Source: Methylacidiphilales bacterium (GTDB lineage: Bacteria; Verrucomicrobiota; Verrucomicrobiia; Methylacidiphilales; UBA1321). Taken from it: a DNA stretch of 33,255 bases. The notes beneath the pieces were generated by a model. It did not search any database, was not told where the DNA came from, and worked only from the letters and a program-made list of their open reading frames with translations. Location of the stretch: the NCBI GenBank assembly GCA_026225555.1, contig JAMFSY010000025.1, forward strand, positions 1-33,255, written 5' to 3'. The position numbers were made by a program, and so were the translations under genes. Positions 23,053-31,630 of this stretch are shown here, piece by piece (position 1 is the stretch's first letter; each line of letters begins with the position of its first letter).

Positions 23053-23850
23053 TCAAGGAAGTGATTTACTCGCTCGGTCATTCTTTTGGCGATAGATGCT
23101 GGCCACGGCGTTGCGCACGAATTGCTCATTGGTGATGGCCTCATCCACTTTCTCCTCGAAGGTGACCAGGGAGCGGAAATGGGTGGCGAGTTGCTGGAAT
23201 AATTCAAGCCGCGCCCCGGGTTCGATTTCATCGCGGCGCAGGATGGCATCGAGGGCCACGGCGGCCTCGACGGGCTGGACGCGTTGGCGAAGTCGGGCCT
23301 CGAGGTGGGGGTAATTGCGGAAGGAGTTGTACTTGGATTCTTTCAAGTGCTGGCTCTGGATGGAGAAGCTTTGCGGCATCGATATCACCACCGTATTGGC
23401 CGCGAGATCACCGAGACGCTGGCCGCGACGGCTGGAAAAAGAGACGAGACCGCCAAGAAGATAGGCGATGGGAAGGAGATCGACCGGGCGGAGAAGATTG
23501 CGGATGACGATCTGGCTGAACTGAAGTTTTAAGCCGGACGCATCGATGACGCGCAGGCGAAGGAGCCGCTTGCCGAGCGACTGACCGCGCCAGTGCCATT
23601 CGGTGAAGATGCCGTAACCGACCGAGATGACGAAATAGGAGACGGCGAAGAATGCGCCCGCGACATCGGGACTGAGAACGGCCAGCAGATTCACGATGGT
23701 GCCGATTAGCGAAGAGGCCACGGAAATGGCCGCGCCGTCAACCGACCAGGCGAGGAAGCGGCTGAAGATTTCCGCAATCTGCAGATTGAAGACGACGCCC
23801 TCCGGCGTCTGAATGCGGAGCGTTTTGCGGCCCGCGGAAGTGGCGATCAT
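23053..23850 (-). CDS. RDD family membrane protein
   Basis: This 265-residue protein is the last gene of the MoxR/DUF58 operon. An RDD domain covers about residues 20-150: FSRFLAWSVDGAAI at the start with the Arg-Asp pair, several membrane helices and LGKRLLRLRVIDASG, then RRGQRLGDLAANTVVI. The C-terminal hundred residues are soluble and helical with several Arg/Glu pairs. RDD proteins are poorly understood; some affect Na+/H+ or envelope homeostasis. The ATG overlaps the SpoIIM-like stop (ATGA). It is the second RDD protein in this operon; the first gene also carries one. Confidence 0.85.
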   Translation of the reverse strand: MIATSAGRKTLRIQTPEGVVFNLQIAEIFSRFLAWSVDGAAISVASSLIGTIVNLLAVLSPDVAGAFFAVSYFVISVGYGIFTEWHWRGQSLGKRLLRLRVIDASGLKLQFSQIVIRNLLRPVDLLPIAYLLGGLVSFSSRRGQRLGDLAANTVVISMPQSFSIQSQHLKESKYNSFRNYPHLEARLRQRVQPVEAAVALDAILRRDEIEPGARLELFQQLATHFRSLVTFEEKVDEAITNEQFVRNAVASIYRQKNDRASKSLP

Positions 23851-24857
23851 GGCAGCGTTTCCTTGGGCTCGGACTTGCGACCACAGAAGCCCAGAAAGGA
23901 AAAGAGCGCGACGAGTTCCACCAAGCCAAAGGCGATCTTCACGCCATAGGGCAGCACGGGCTCATGGTACTGGGAGAAGAACGCCTCGACGATGCCGGCC
24001 CAGACGAGAAGCAGGCAAAAGCCGCCAATAAGGGTCACCAAATCGTTGCGCACGGCCGCGAGGCGATCGCGCAGGCTTAACCGCTGACGCGAGCCGATGA
24101 GGGCGCCGGCCAGGATGAATCCCGCCTGCCCGGCGATGATGACGGAGGGAATTTCGATCGAACCGTGCGGCAAAAGCCAGCCCAGAAGAAAGCGGGTCTG
24201 GCCGTCCTGAATGTAATCGTACGACACCGCGCCGAGAATGACGCCGTTATAAAAAAGAAGGACGATGGTGCCGAGGCCATAGGTCATGCCCATGGCGAGG
24301 GTGAGCATGCCGACCTGGATGTTATGCGTCATGAGCTGCCCGGCGAACGAGGCCTTCATGCCCTCGAGATGCCGGCCCTGGTTTTGTTCCTCCTCCGCGA
24401 CGCGCTCGCTCGGCTTGCCCATGAGGTGCTCGAAAGGCAGGAGCGTTTCCTTGGCGTCGGGATCGAGATGCAGGATGACAGCGCCGAAAGCGGTACCGAG
24501 CAGGGTGAGACCGATTGAGAGAGCGAAGGCCCGCAAATGGCGGCGGAACGTCTGCGGCAATTCACGCGTGAACCACTGGAGAAAGAGGAAGCGCCGGTGC
24601 GGATCCCGGGTCTCGTGAATTTCGCCGTAAGCGCGACCGACGAGGGTCTCGAGGTAGCCGAGGACTTCCGGCGATGAAGCGAAGGTCGAAAGGCGCAGCA
24701 GATCGGACGCGGCACGGTCGTAGAGATAATGAAGGCGCCGCGTCTGCTCGAGCGTGAGCCGCAGGCCCGGGTCCTGTTCGATCCGGTGAAGCAAATCTTC
24801 CAGTTCGTCCCATCGGGGCCGTTCTGTGACGATGAATTGCTGCAGATCGAGGATCAT
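23847..24857 (-). CDS. stage II sporulation protein M family membrane protein
   Basis: This 336-residue protein has a soluble helical N-terminal third (1-100), then five to six membrane helices. Family-typical segments are ILHLDPDAKETLLPF, NIQVGMLTLAMGMTYGLGTIVLLFYNGVILGA and LLPHGSIEIPSVIIAGQAGFILA, the last being the most conserved motif of the SpoIIM/DUF95 family. In firmicutes SpoIIM acts with peptidoglycan hydrolases in engulfment. In non-sporulating bacteria the homologue sits with RDD, MoxR and DUF58 as here, with unknown role. Both ends overlap neighbours by ATGA, so it is translationally coupled. Confidence 0.88.
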   Translation of the reverse strand: MILDLQQFIVTERPRWDELEDLLHRIEQDPGLRLTLEQTRRLHYLYDRAASDLLRLSTFASSPEVLGYLETLVGRAYGEIHETRDPHRRFLFLQWFTRELPQTFRRHLRAFALSIGLTLLGTAFGAVILHLDPDAKETLLPFEHLMGKPSERVAEEEQNQGRHLEGMKASFAGQLMTHNIQVGMLTLAMGMTYGLGTIVLLFYNGVILGAVSYDYIQDGQTRFLLGWLLPHGSIEIPSVIIAGQAGFILAGALIGSRQRLSLRDRLAAVRNDLVTLIGGFCLLLVWAGIVEAFFSQYHEPVLPYGVKIAFGLVELVALFSFLGFCGRKSEPKETLP

Positions 24858-26191
24858 AAAAGTTGGCGCTGCTTCACGCGCAGGTAACTCGAGGTCGCCT
24901 CCGCGCTGAATTGTTCGTTGGCGAAAAGGGAAAGCCCAACGCCGTGCTGCTTCAGGTTCAGCGTGAGCTGGCGGAGATCATGCCACGCCATGTGCTGGGC
25001 GAGATCGCGATAGATCTCGTTGACCTGGGCGACGTCGGGATTGGTGAAGATCTGGCGGATGTTCCCGGGCTGGAGCATGTGGACCAGCACGAGATGTTTC
25101 CGGCAAATGACATCGACCGCGCGCTGAAAGGATTCCATGAGCACCGGATCATCGAGATCGGTCATAAAGATGCACAACGCGCGGCGGCGCAGGCGCAGAC
25201 GAGCAAAGGAGATCACCTCCTCGAAATCGGGCGAGACGGCCTGCGGCTCAAGGCGGTAGAGCGCTTCGCGGCACGCGCCGTAGTGCTCCTTGCCATTCCG
25301 TGCGCGGACGAAGCTGGACACCCGGTCGCTGAAGGTGATGAGACCGAAAAGATCACCCTGCTTTTCTGCGGCGAGACCGAGAACGAGCGCGGCGGCGATG
25401 TAGCGGTCCAGTCGCGTGCCCTGCGACGGATCGCCCGGAACCTGCAGCCGGGCGGAAAGACGGGAGGCGTCGATGAAGACGTAAACCTCCTGGGTTTTCT
25501 CCACCTGGAAGATCTTGGTGATGGGATGACCGCGACGGGCGGTCGCCTTCCAATGAATCGTGTCGTAACCATCGCCGGGGACATACTCGCGGAGCTTTTC
25601 GAAATCGCGGCCCTGGCCGACCTGCCGCATGGCGCGGGCACCGCTGTGGCGGGTGCGCATGAAGATGGAGGCGACCTGCCGACGTTCCGATTCCATGTTA
25701 GGATAAACGCGGACCTCGAGCGGCTTGAGGGAATGCCCGCGCACATCCCAGAGCCGAAGAGGCGAAGCGGTCTCATAGAAACAGCCCTCGATTCCGAAGA
25801 GGCCACGTTGGCGGGGAAGACATTCGCAGGTGAGATAATGGCGCCCCTCTTTGGCGGGAAGATCGACGGAAAGCTCGTCCCGCGTTGGCTGGATTTCCCG
25901 CGGAAAGGCGAGCGCGGCGCGCAGGTGCATGGCGCGGGCCGTCCGCGTTTCAAAGGTGACCTCGAAACTTCCCGGGCGGCCATGAATCAGGCGAATCTTA
26001 TCCGGAAGCGAGACCTTTACCTGCCTTAGCCGTTCGCGGCCCCAGAACGCATCGCCACCGGCGAGTAGAGCCAACAACGCGAGAAGGCCCAGCGCTGCCC
26101 CGGCAAGAGACGGCATGCTCACCGCCAGGCCAAGCAACGGAATGACCGTGAGGGCGGCAAGCAGAATCAGGCTGGGGCGGGGAACGATCAT
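24854..26191 (-). CDS. DUF58 domain protein (vWA-like MoxR partner)
   Basis: This 445-residue protein has two N-terminal membrane helices (about 5-45), an extracytoplasmic or linker beta-rich region, and then the DUF58 motif EYVPGDGYDTIHWKATARRG near residues 207-226. A vWA-like fold follows (VYVFIDASR, FGLITFSDRV, ALCIFMTDLDDP). DUF58 proteins are paired with MoxR ATPases and are thought to act as the metal-binding effector of an AAA+ chaperone. It overlaps MoxR (ATGA 26188-26191) and the SpoIIM-like gene. The family call is firm; the client is unknown. Confidence 0.92.
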   Translation of the reverse strand: MIVPRPSLILLAALTVIPLLGLAVSMPSLAGAALGLLALLALLAGGDAFWGRERLRQVKVSLPDKIRLIHGRPGSFEVTFETRTARAMHLRAALAFPREIQPTRDELSVDLPAKEGRHYLTCECLPRQRGLFGIEGCFYETASPLRLWDVRGHSLKPLEVRVYPNMESERRQVASIFMRTRHSGARAMRQVGQGRDFEKLREYVPGDGYDTIHWKATARRGHPITKIFQVEKTQEVYVFIDASRLSARLQVPGDPSQGTRLDRYIAAALVLGLAAEKQGDLFGLITFSDRVSSFVRARNGKEHYGACREALYRLEPQAVSPDFEEVISFARLRLRRRALCIFMTDLDDPVLMESFQRAVDVICRKHLVLVHMLQPGNIRQIFTNPDVAQVNEIYRDLAQHMAWHDLRQLTLNLKQHGVGLSLFANEQFSAEATSSYLRVKQRQLL

Positions 26192-27153
26192 CGCGGGACA
26201 GGGACAGACTGGAGAATTTGCTGGAGCACCTCGGCGATCGAAAGCCCTTCGATCTCGTACTCAGGCCGAAGGATGAGGCGATGCTCGAGAACGGCATTCA
26301 TCATGCCGCGAACGTCGTCGGGGCTGACGAAATCATTGCCGTGCAGGGCGGCGTTGGCGCGGCTGGCCATGATGAGCGACTGGGTCGCGCGCGGGCCGGC
26401 CCCGACGAGAATGGCCTCGTGGGTGCGGGTGGCGCGGACGAGATCGAGGATGTAACCGAGCATCTCCTCGCGGACGGCGAGTTGTTCCAGCGTGCGGCGC
26501 GACTCCTGCAAATGCTCGAGCGTGAGGAGCGGTTGCACCACCCCGGCGGCGAGCGCGGCCTCGGGCGAATCGTGACCGAGCATGCGACGGGCAAGGACCA
26601 GTTCGTCCTCGCGCTCGGGGCACGACATGCTGATCTTCAGCGCGAACCGATCCTTCTGCGCCTCGGCGAGCGGATAGGTGCCCTCGTACTCGATCGGATT
26701 TTGCGTGGCGAAGACGGTGAACGCGGGCGAGAGCTGGTAGGTGTGCCGATCGATGCTGACGGTGCGTTCCTGCATGGCCTGCAAAAGCGCGGACTGGGTC
26801 TTGGCGGGCGCGCGGTTGATTTCATCCGCGAGCAGGAAGGTGGTGAAAATCGGGCCGGGCATGAGCGTGAACTCGCTCTTCTGGAAGTTGAAGACACTGG
26901 TGCCGGTGATGTCCGCCGGCATCAAATCGGGCGTGAACTGGATGCGCGAGAATTCGCAGCCGAGGATGTGGGCGAGCGTGCGGACGAGCAGCGTCTTGGC
27001 CACGCCGGGCACGCCCTCGATTAGGGCATGCTGGCCGATGAGGACCGCGATGATCGATTTATCCACGACGTCGGTCTGACCGAGGATGACCTTGCCTACC
27101 TCGGCCCGGACGGACTGGAGGAGGTGGGAGAGTTGTTCAAGATTTTGTTGCAT
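26188..27153 (-). CDS. MoxR family AAA+ ATPase
   Basis: The frame is open upstream to 27306, but residues before the ATG at 27153 are Arg/Pro-rich and overlap the preceding gene. The domain begins at MQQNLEQL, so 321 residues are called. Features are Walker A GVPGVAKT (47-54), Walker B FLLADEINR (106-114), sensor FATQNPIEYEGTYPLAEAQKDRF near 148-170, and the helical lid after 200. MoxR ATPases serve as chaperones for vWA proteins; here the partner is the adjacent DUF58 protein. The 17-base overlap with the DUF4350 gene upstream fits the compact operon. Confidence 0.93.
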   Translation of the reverse strand: MQQNLEQLSHLLQSVRAEVGKVILGQTDVVDKSIIAVLIGQHALIEGVPGVAKTLLVRTLAHILGCEFSRIQFTPDLMPADITGTSVFNFQKSEFTLMPGPIFTTFLLADEINRAPAKTQSALLQAMQERTVSIDRHTYQLSPAFTVFATQNPIEYEGTYPLAEAQKDRFALKISMSCPEREDELVLARRMLGHDSPEAALAAGVVQPLLTLEHLQESRRTLEQLAVREEMLGYILDLVRATRTHEAILVGAGPRATQSLIMASRANAALHGNDFVSPDDVRGMMNAVLEHRLILRPEYEIEGLSIAEVLQQILQSVPVPR

Positions 27154-28531
27154 AGCTTCCTTTGACTCGGCGGGGGACGTTGATTTCACGAAGATGTTGG
27201 TAGGCCTGGACGATGCTCTCGGGCCGGGTGGTGTCGGTCGCGGCGAGAAGCGATTCCATCTCGGCAGCCTTGGCCTGAAGATGGGTGCGGCCCGGCGTGA
27301 CGCCACGTTTCCATTCGGCGAGGCAGGTCCTCAGCAACTCAGGCGCGGGAATGTTGCGCCGGAGAAGATTGACCAGGCCGCTACGCGAATCCTTGCCGGA
27401 GACAGTGCCGCCCAAGGCGGATTTGCCGGAGAGCTCACGGGGCGGCACCAGCGGAATGCTCTGCCGCCAAAGGAAAAGGACCGCGACGAAGATCATGCCA
27501 TAGAGATAACCCTGGAGCCGGAACTGCTCGGCCAAGGCCATGACGCCCTCCTTGATCTCGGTGCCCAGGTGGGCCTCATCGAAAAGCAAATGCCCCGGAG
27601 AGCCCGCAACGAAGGCGAGCAGCGCCGGGCGGCGATCGTTCCGCAGCGCCTCATTGCTGACGAAATAGGAATCGGTTGCGATGAGAATCTCGCCCTTTCC
27701 CCAGGAACGGCGGATCAGCACCGGCTTGTCCTTGGCGTAATATTCCACCTGCCACTCGGGCTCAAGCCGGATGAAATAGAGCGCCGATTTCCACGGTACC
27801 TTGTACTCCGGGCCGCTCGGAGTGGCGCGGAGGGCCATGACGTCGTCACCGTACGGATCCTCGCCATCCGCCTCGGCGGTGGCATCGCCCTTTCGCTTAT
27901 CATCGGCGATGCCGTGTCGGATCCAACCAAAACCCCACACCGCCGGAAGAGAAAGATGATATCTGTTATCGAGTTCTCTTTTGGCGGCCTCCGGCTCGTC
28001 CTTTTGTTCCTTGCGAAACTGCTCGCGCTCGTATTTTTCCTGCTGGGTTTTCGGAACGGTGGTATCCGGCTGGTCGGCAGCGGGAGAAGCCGCCGCGGGC
28101 TTGGCGTCTTTTTTTGTCTCCGGCTTGGCCTTGATCTTTTTCGTCTTTGAGGAGTCGTCGGAAGGCCTTTCCGGCTGGAGGGTGATGACGACGCGTCCGC
28201 CGGCGTTCAGGTAATCATTTATCGCCGCGATTTCTTCGTCGGTGGAGGTCGCGAGATCACTGAGCGACAGGCCAAGATAAAAAATGCTGGTGGGTCTGGC
28301 GGTCAATTCCCGATGAACCGACGCGAACCCGCGCGCAACCTGAAATTGATCGGTTGCCCCCAGCGCCTCGTAAAAAGCGCGCGCGCCCAACGGGTCGGCC
28401 CGGAGCGTGGAGTTGGCCGGGTAGACATCGCCCCGGTCATAGCGCAGGAGCAGAATCCGAATAAGGAAAAACGCGAAGAGAACTCCGACGACAAGCGCCG
28501 CGAGCGGTACGAAGAGATTACGCCGCGGCAT
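27137..28531 (-). CDS. DUF4350-type membrane protein
   Basis: The start is put at ATG 28531 (MPRRNLFVPLAALVVG), giving 464 residues, because the longer frame is low-complexity and antisense to the preceding gene. It has an N-terminal membrane helix (7-28). A GATase-like soluble region follows (ADPLGARAFYEALGA, IFYLGLSLSDL, INDYLNAGGRVVITL), as in DUF4350. A Lys/Glu/Ala-rich linker (about 125-185) and then a beta-rich part (KGEILIATDSYFVSNEALRNDRRP) come next, and a second membrane helix lies near 335-352. Members accompany MoxR/DUF58/DUF4129. It may bind a ligand in the periplasm; no catalytic triad was recognised. Confidence 0.82.
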   Translation of the reverse strand: MPRRNLFVPLAALVVGVLFAFFLIRILLLRYDRGDVYPANSTLRADPLGARAFYEALGATDQFQVARGFASVHRELTARPTSIFYLGLSLSDLATSTDEEIAAINDYLNAGGRVVITLQPERPSDDSSKTKKIKAKPETKKDAKPAAASPAADQPDTTVPKTQQEKYEREQFRKEQKDEPEAAKRELDNRYHLSLPAVWGFGWIRHGIADDKRKGDATAEADGEDPYGDDVMALRATPSGPEYKVPWKSALYFIRLEPEWQVEYYAKDKPVLIRRSWGKGEILIATDSYFVSNEALRNDRRPALLAFVAGSPGHLLFDEAHLGTEIKEGVMALAEQFRLQGYLYGMIFVAVLFLWRQSIPLVPPRELSGKSALGGTVSGKDSRSGLVNLLRRNIPAPELLRTCLAEWKRGVTPGRTHLQAKAAEMESLLAATDTTRPESIVQAYQHLREINVPRRVKGSYATKS

Positions 28532-30221
28532 GGCTCCCCACTTGTTTCTGGTTGGCGCGCATGCTCTCGATGATTGCGGAAGTGACGGCATGCGTGCCGT
28601 ACCAGGAGGCCTCGAAAAGGCGGATGCTTTCGCGGAAGGACGGGACGACGACCGCTTCCCCGCGCAAGCGGCGGGTGAGCTCCGCGAGATAGTCCCGGTT
28701 CGATTTCGCCGGACCGAGCCGCACCAATTCCTGCCGCGCGAGGGTCGAGAGGGTCGCCAGATAAAAGGCACGGAGGGCGAGGCGCAACTCGCCGCGCTCG
28801 ATCAATTGTTGCGCGAGGGCGAGCCAGGAATCCTCGGGTAACTCGTCGGCCTGCAAATTCTCCGCCTCGAGATCAACGGTGCGGAGCGCAATGGGCTGAA
28901 GCGTGTCGAGCGGTTGCGGAGGCTTGCGGCGGAAATGACGGAACAGCAGCCAGGCGAGGATGGCGATGAGGATCACGGCCAGCAGGAGGAAGATCGCACG
29001 CCACGGGATGGCGGCCATGGCGGAAAGGAAATTCCCCGTTTCCTGCTGGTCCCGCGGATGGAAATCAAACAACCACTTGAGCCAGTCGCCGAGCCAATCG
29101 AGCGGAGCCTTCAACACGTGTTTGATCCATTTGAGGACGGCATTGACCATGCGCTGGAGAAAGCTTTCCTCGCCGCTGTCGGATTCCACGCGTGGGGCGC
29201 GCCAGGCGAATTCGTCCTTCTGCAAAGTTTTCTGAATGGCCTGGTCGAGCTTCGCGGTGGCTGGCTCGACGATCTGGACGAGGGGAGCGGACACGGGCAG
29301 GCTCGTATCCGACTCGGCCCGGGCCGCGCCGCCGAAGAGGAGGAGGAAGATGAGAACAAATGCCGCGACCCCGGAAAGCGCGGCGCCATCGGACTGGCGG
29401 GCTTGGAATCGCCGCAGCTCCGCCTTGAGGTCGGTGCCGCTCACCCGCGAGCGGCCATAAAAACAGCGCAGGACGTAGATCGCCTTGTTCAGCGGATTAA
29501 GCACGAGATAACAGAAGACGGAGACATCAAGATAGAAGCTGCTGTTATTCCAGGCGAAGCCGTTATCGACGAAGACCGTCTCGATCCCAAAAAGCATGTT
29601 AAGGAGTTGCGGAATGGTGATGCAGAACACGGCCAGATTCAGATAGACCATCAACATGGCGACGAACAGCAGGCCGAGGATCAGATGATTTTGCTTCGGC
29701 CAAAGGCGCGCCATTTCCATGGCTTCGCGAAGAGAGGAGCCGAGCGTGGTTCGCGAGCCGGTCGCGACGATGGAAACGGAGTGATAGAAGGCGTTGACCC
29801 AGCCGAAGGGCACCGTCATGAGCAGCGCGAACGGATAGACCAGCACCAGGCTTCCAGCATAGACGATCTGCAACAGCGCGGTGTTGGCCCAGCGGAGGAG
29901 AGTCCAGCGCTCGGAATCGTCGCCCTCGACCAGTTCGAGGAGCTTGCGCGCGAAGACGGCCTGACAGGTTTTCATCCAAAAATAAAGCGCGGTAAGCATC
30001 ATCGCCTCCCCGGGCAGGCGGCCCTCGGCGTTGGCGCTTTCCGTCATGTCGAACCAGAAATAAATCACGCCCAGGCAAAACGGCAGCGCGCCGAGAAAAT
30101 AGATCGAGAGAATCGCCAATGGCGCGCGCCGAAGCAGGGCGACGGCCTCGTCGAGCAATTCGACGGCGGGCAGACCGCGCAGCGAGCTCTCGGTGGAAAA
30201 GCGGGCTTGGGGCGCGGCCAT
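28518..30221 (-). CDS. membrane protein with C-terminal DUF4129
   Basis: The ATG at 30221 overlaps the upstream stop as TGATG (a GTG at 30224 is the alternative), giving 567 residues. The first 300 residues contain about six membrane helices and resemble a glycerophosphoryl-diester-phosphodiesterase-type or DUF4013-like membrane region. A long extracytoplasmic part (310-405) and another membrane helix (about 409-430) follow. The C-terminal cytoplasmic DUF4129 segment contains ERGELRLALRAFYLATLSTLARQELVRL and FRESIRLFEASWYGTHAVT. DUF4129 is common next to MoxR/DUF58/transglutaminase genes. The fusion of both halves is typical of this phylum as far as I recall; function unknown. Confidence 0.82.
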   Translation of the reverse strand: MAAPQARFSTESSLRGLPAVELLDEAVALLRRAPLAILSIYFLGALPFCLGVIYFWFDMTESANAEGRLPGEAMMLTALYFWMKTCQAVFARKLLELVEGDDSERWTLLRWANTALLQIVYAGSLVLVYPFALLMTVPFGWVNAFYHSVSIVATGSRTTLGSSLREAMEMARLWPKQNHLILGLLFVAMLMVYLNLAVFCITIPQLLNMLFGIETVFVDNGFAWNNSSFYLDVSVFCYLVLNPLNKAIYVLRCFYGRSRVSGTDLKAELRRFQARQSDGAALSGVAAFVLIFLLLFGGAARAESDTSLPVSAPLVQIVEPATAKLDQAIQKTLQKDEFAWRAPRVESDSGEESFLQRMVNAVLKWIKHVLKAPLDWLGDWLKWLFDFHPRDQQETGNFLSAMAAIPWRAIFLLLAVILIAILAWLLFRHFRRKPPQPLDTLQPIALRTVDLEAENLQADELPEDSWLALAQQLIERGELRLALRAFYLATLSTLARQELVRLGPAKSNRDYLAELTRRLRGEAVVVPSFRESIRLFEASWYGTHAVTSAIIESMRANQKQVGSHAAA

Positions 30222-30535
30222 CACCAGCCTCCCTTGTCGTGATAATGCGAGGGAATCAGGAGCAGCAAATTCCCGAAGATCAACCAGAGGATGAAGACGA
30301 TCGCGAACGCGACGAGGGCGAGCGTGAGCTTAGGCATCCAGCCCCACCACTCGCTGCGCGGGGTCTTCTTCACCGATAACTTCGCGAGGCAGGCGGCGCA
30401 GAGGACGCGATCGTCGTGTTCGGTGATGCATTCTCGGCAGTAGAACTTCCCGCACTCCGGGCAACGGGCCGACGCCTCGCGCTGCGGATGATTAAAGCAA
30501 CGCTGTTGCCGAAGGGAGAGAACGGCGGCTTCCAC
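30221..30535 (-). CDS. B-box-like zinc finger membrane protein
   Basis: A GTG start at 30535, three bases before (on this strand, after) the upstream stop, gives 104 residues; no ATG is available. Zinc-ligand pattern: Cys13, His16, Cys25, Cys28, Cys33, Cys36, His40, Cys46 and Cys49 (CFNH ... CPEC ... CREC ... H ... CAAC). One membrane helix lies near residues 69-92. It likely binds two zinc ions in the cytoplasm at the membrane and may serve as a docking piece for the MoxR/DUF58 machinery. The same cysteine pattern occurs in the gene at 31006. Confidence 0.75.
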   Translation of the reverse strand: MEAAVLSLRQQRCFNHPQREASARCPECGKFYCRECITEHDDRVLCAACLAKLSVKKTPRSEWWGWMPKLTLALVAFAIVFILWLIFGNLLLLIPSHYHDKGGW

Positions 30536-30538
30536 AGG

Positions 30539-31009
30539 TCAGGCGCCGGTGATTTCGCTTTCGAGCGAAGGCACTTTGGTTTGGAGAAAGGAAATGAGGA
30601 GCGGCACTTTGCTCATTCGCCGCGGAGTGGGAACCCGGAGAATCTGGACATCGGTGCGGATGTAGCAGTCGCAGGCGGGACCTTTCACAAGATTGACCAC
30701 CAGGAAGAAAACGAAGGGCACGAGCAGGATCATGATGGCCATCAGGGGTGCGCCCCCAAGGTAGCTACTGCCGGCAATGAGGAGGGTGAGAGCGCAGATG
30801 ATGAAAGTCACCCAGTGCTGACGATTGTTTTTCCGGGCCACGACGTAGCGGATATCCCGGTAGAATATGCGGCGGTAATCTTCAGTGTAGCCGGAGCTTT
30901 GCAGAAACAAGAGATGATCCGCACCCTGGAAGAGGCGGTTGCGCATGGCCAAATGCAGGCTGCCTCGCCCGGAGCCGAGACCGGGGATGCTCGTGTACGG
31001 CTTGCTCAT
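30539..31009 (-). CDS. hypothetical membrane protein
   Basis: The ATG at 31009 overlaps the upstream stop (ATGA 31006-31009) and begins MSKPYTSIPGLGSGRG; the longer frame to 31066 is antisense to the previous gene's end and is not used. The product has 156 residues: a soluble start with HLLFLQSSGYTEDYRRIFYRDIRYVVARK, which looks like a PH-like or YcxB-like strand-rich segment, two membrane helices (about residues 65-105), then a basic soluble tail with RTDVQILRVPTPRRM. I do not recognise a named family. It is wholly inside the operon. Confidence 0.72.
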   Translation of the reverse strand: MSKPYTSIPGLGSGRGSLHLAMRNRLFQGADHLLFLQSSGYTEDYRRIFYRDIRYVVARKNNRQHWVTFIICALTLLIAGSSYLGGAPLMAIMILLVPFVFFLVVNLVKGPACDCYIRTDVQILRVPTPRRMSKVPLLISFLQTKVPSLESEITGA

Positions 31010-31608
31010 GCGTGATGTTGTCTGTGGGGGTGGGAACCGAAGACTCCCAGACCAAAAATCCCGCACCAGAACAGAAGGGAGCCGGTGGCGACGAGGATGG
31101 CGATGACAAAGCGAGCCCGGCCGTCGCCCATCAGACCTCGAGGCGAATTCCAGTGGCGGATGGAGATGTAAATGGCCATGGGCGCCATGATAATCGAAAA
31201 AATGCTCATGAAAAACCCAAGCACGGCAATGGAGAGTGCGATGCTGTCATAACGGACGCGGCTGCTTTCCAGCGTGGCGAGCTTGCCCTTTTTCTTGCCG
31301 GAAGAGAGGCAGCTTGGGCAGAGATGCTCGGCGCCCATGTCGATGGAACAAAGCGAGCAGATCAAGCGCCCGCAACCGTCACAGACCCTCACGGCCTGCT
31401 TCTGGGGATGATAAAAGCAACTGGCCTCGGTTTGATCGACCAACGCGGCGGCTGGAGCCTCAACCTTGGCCGGGCGGAAAAAGGCGGGATAGAAGTGAGC
31501 GACGAGGAACGACTGGCAGCTGGGACAATTCGCGTTGAGATCGATCGTGCCGGGTTCAATGGCCAACCCCGTCTCGCACTTCGGGCACGCAAAAGCGGGT
31601 TCGGTCAT
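31006..31608 (-). CDS. zinc-ribbon and B-box-like membrane protein
   Basis: The ATG at 31608, five bases after GAAGGG, is preferred to a GTG two codons earlier; 200 residues. There is an N-terminal zinc ribbon with Cys8/Cys11 and Cys28/Cys31, then a B-box-like cluster: Cys64, His67, Cys76, Cys79, Cys84, Cys87, Cys97 and Cys100. Two or three membrane helices follow (about 125-150 and 168-190), with a DUF4190-like feel (SIALSIAVLGFFMSIFSIIMAPMAIYI). The B-box block closely parallels the protein at 30221. Probably a membrane-bound protein-interaction module of this operon. Confidence 0.78.
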   Translation of the reverse strand: MTEPAFACPKCETGLAIEPGTIDLNANCPSCQSFLVAHFYPAFFRPAKVEAPAAALVDQTEASCFYHPQKQAVRVCDGCGRLICSLCSIDMGAEHLCPSCLSSGKKKGKLATLESSRVRYDSIALSIAVLGFFMSIFSIIMAPMAIYISIRHWNSPRGLMGDGRARFVIAILVATGSLLFWCGIFGLGVFGSHPHRQHHA

Positions 31609-31630
31609 AGACACCCTTCACGAACAACAA

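Noticed and set aside
24863-26029. Long plus-strand frames opposite the DUF58, MoxR and DUF4129 genes
   Set aside because: High GC leaves antisense frames open; none shows a domain, while the minus-strand frames carry firm motifs and ATGA couplings.
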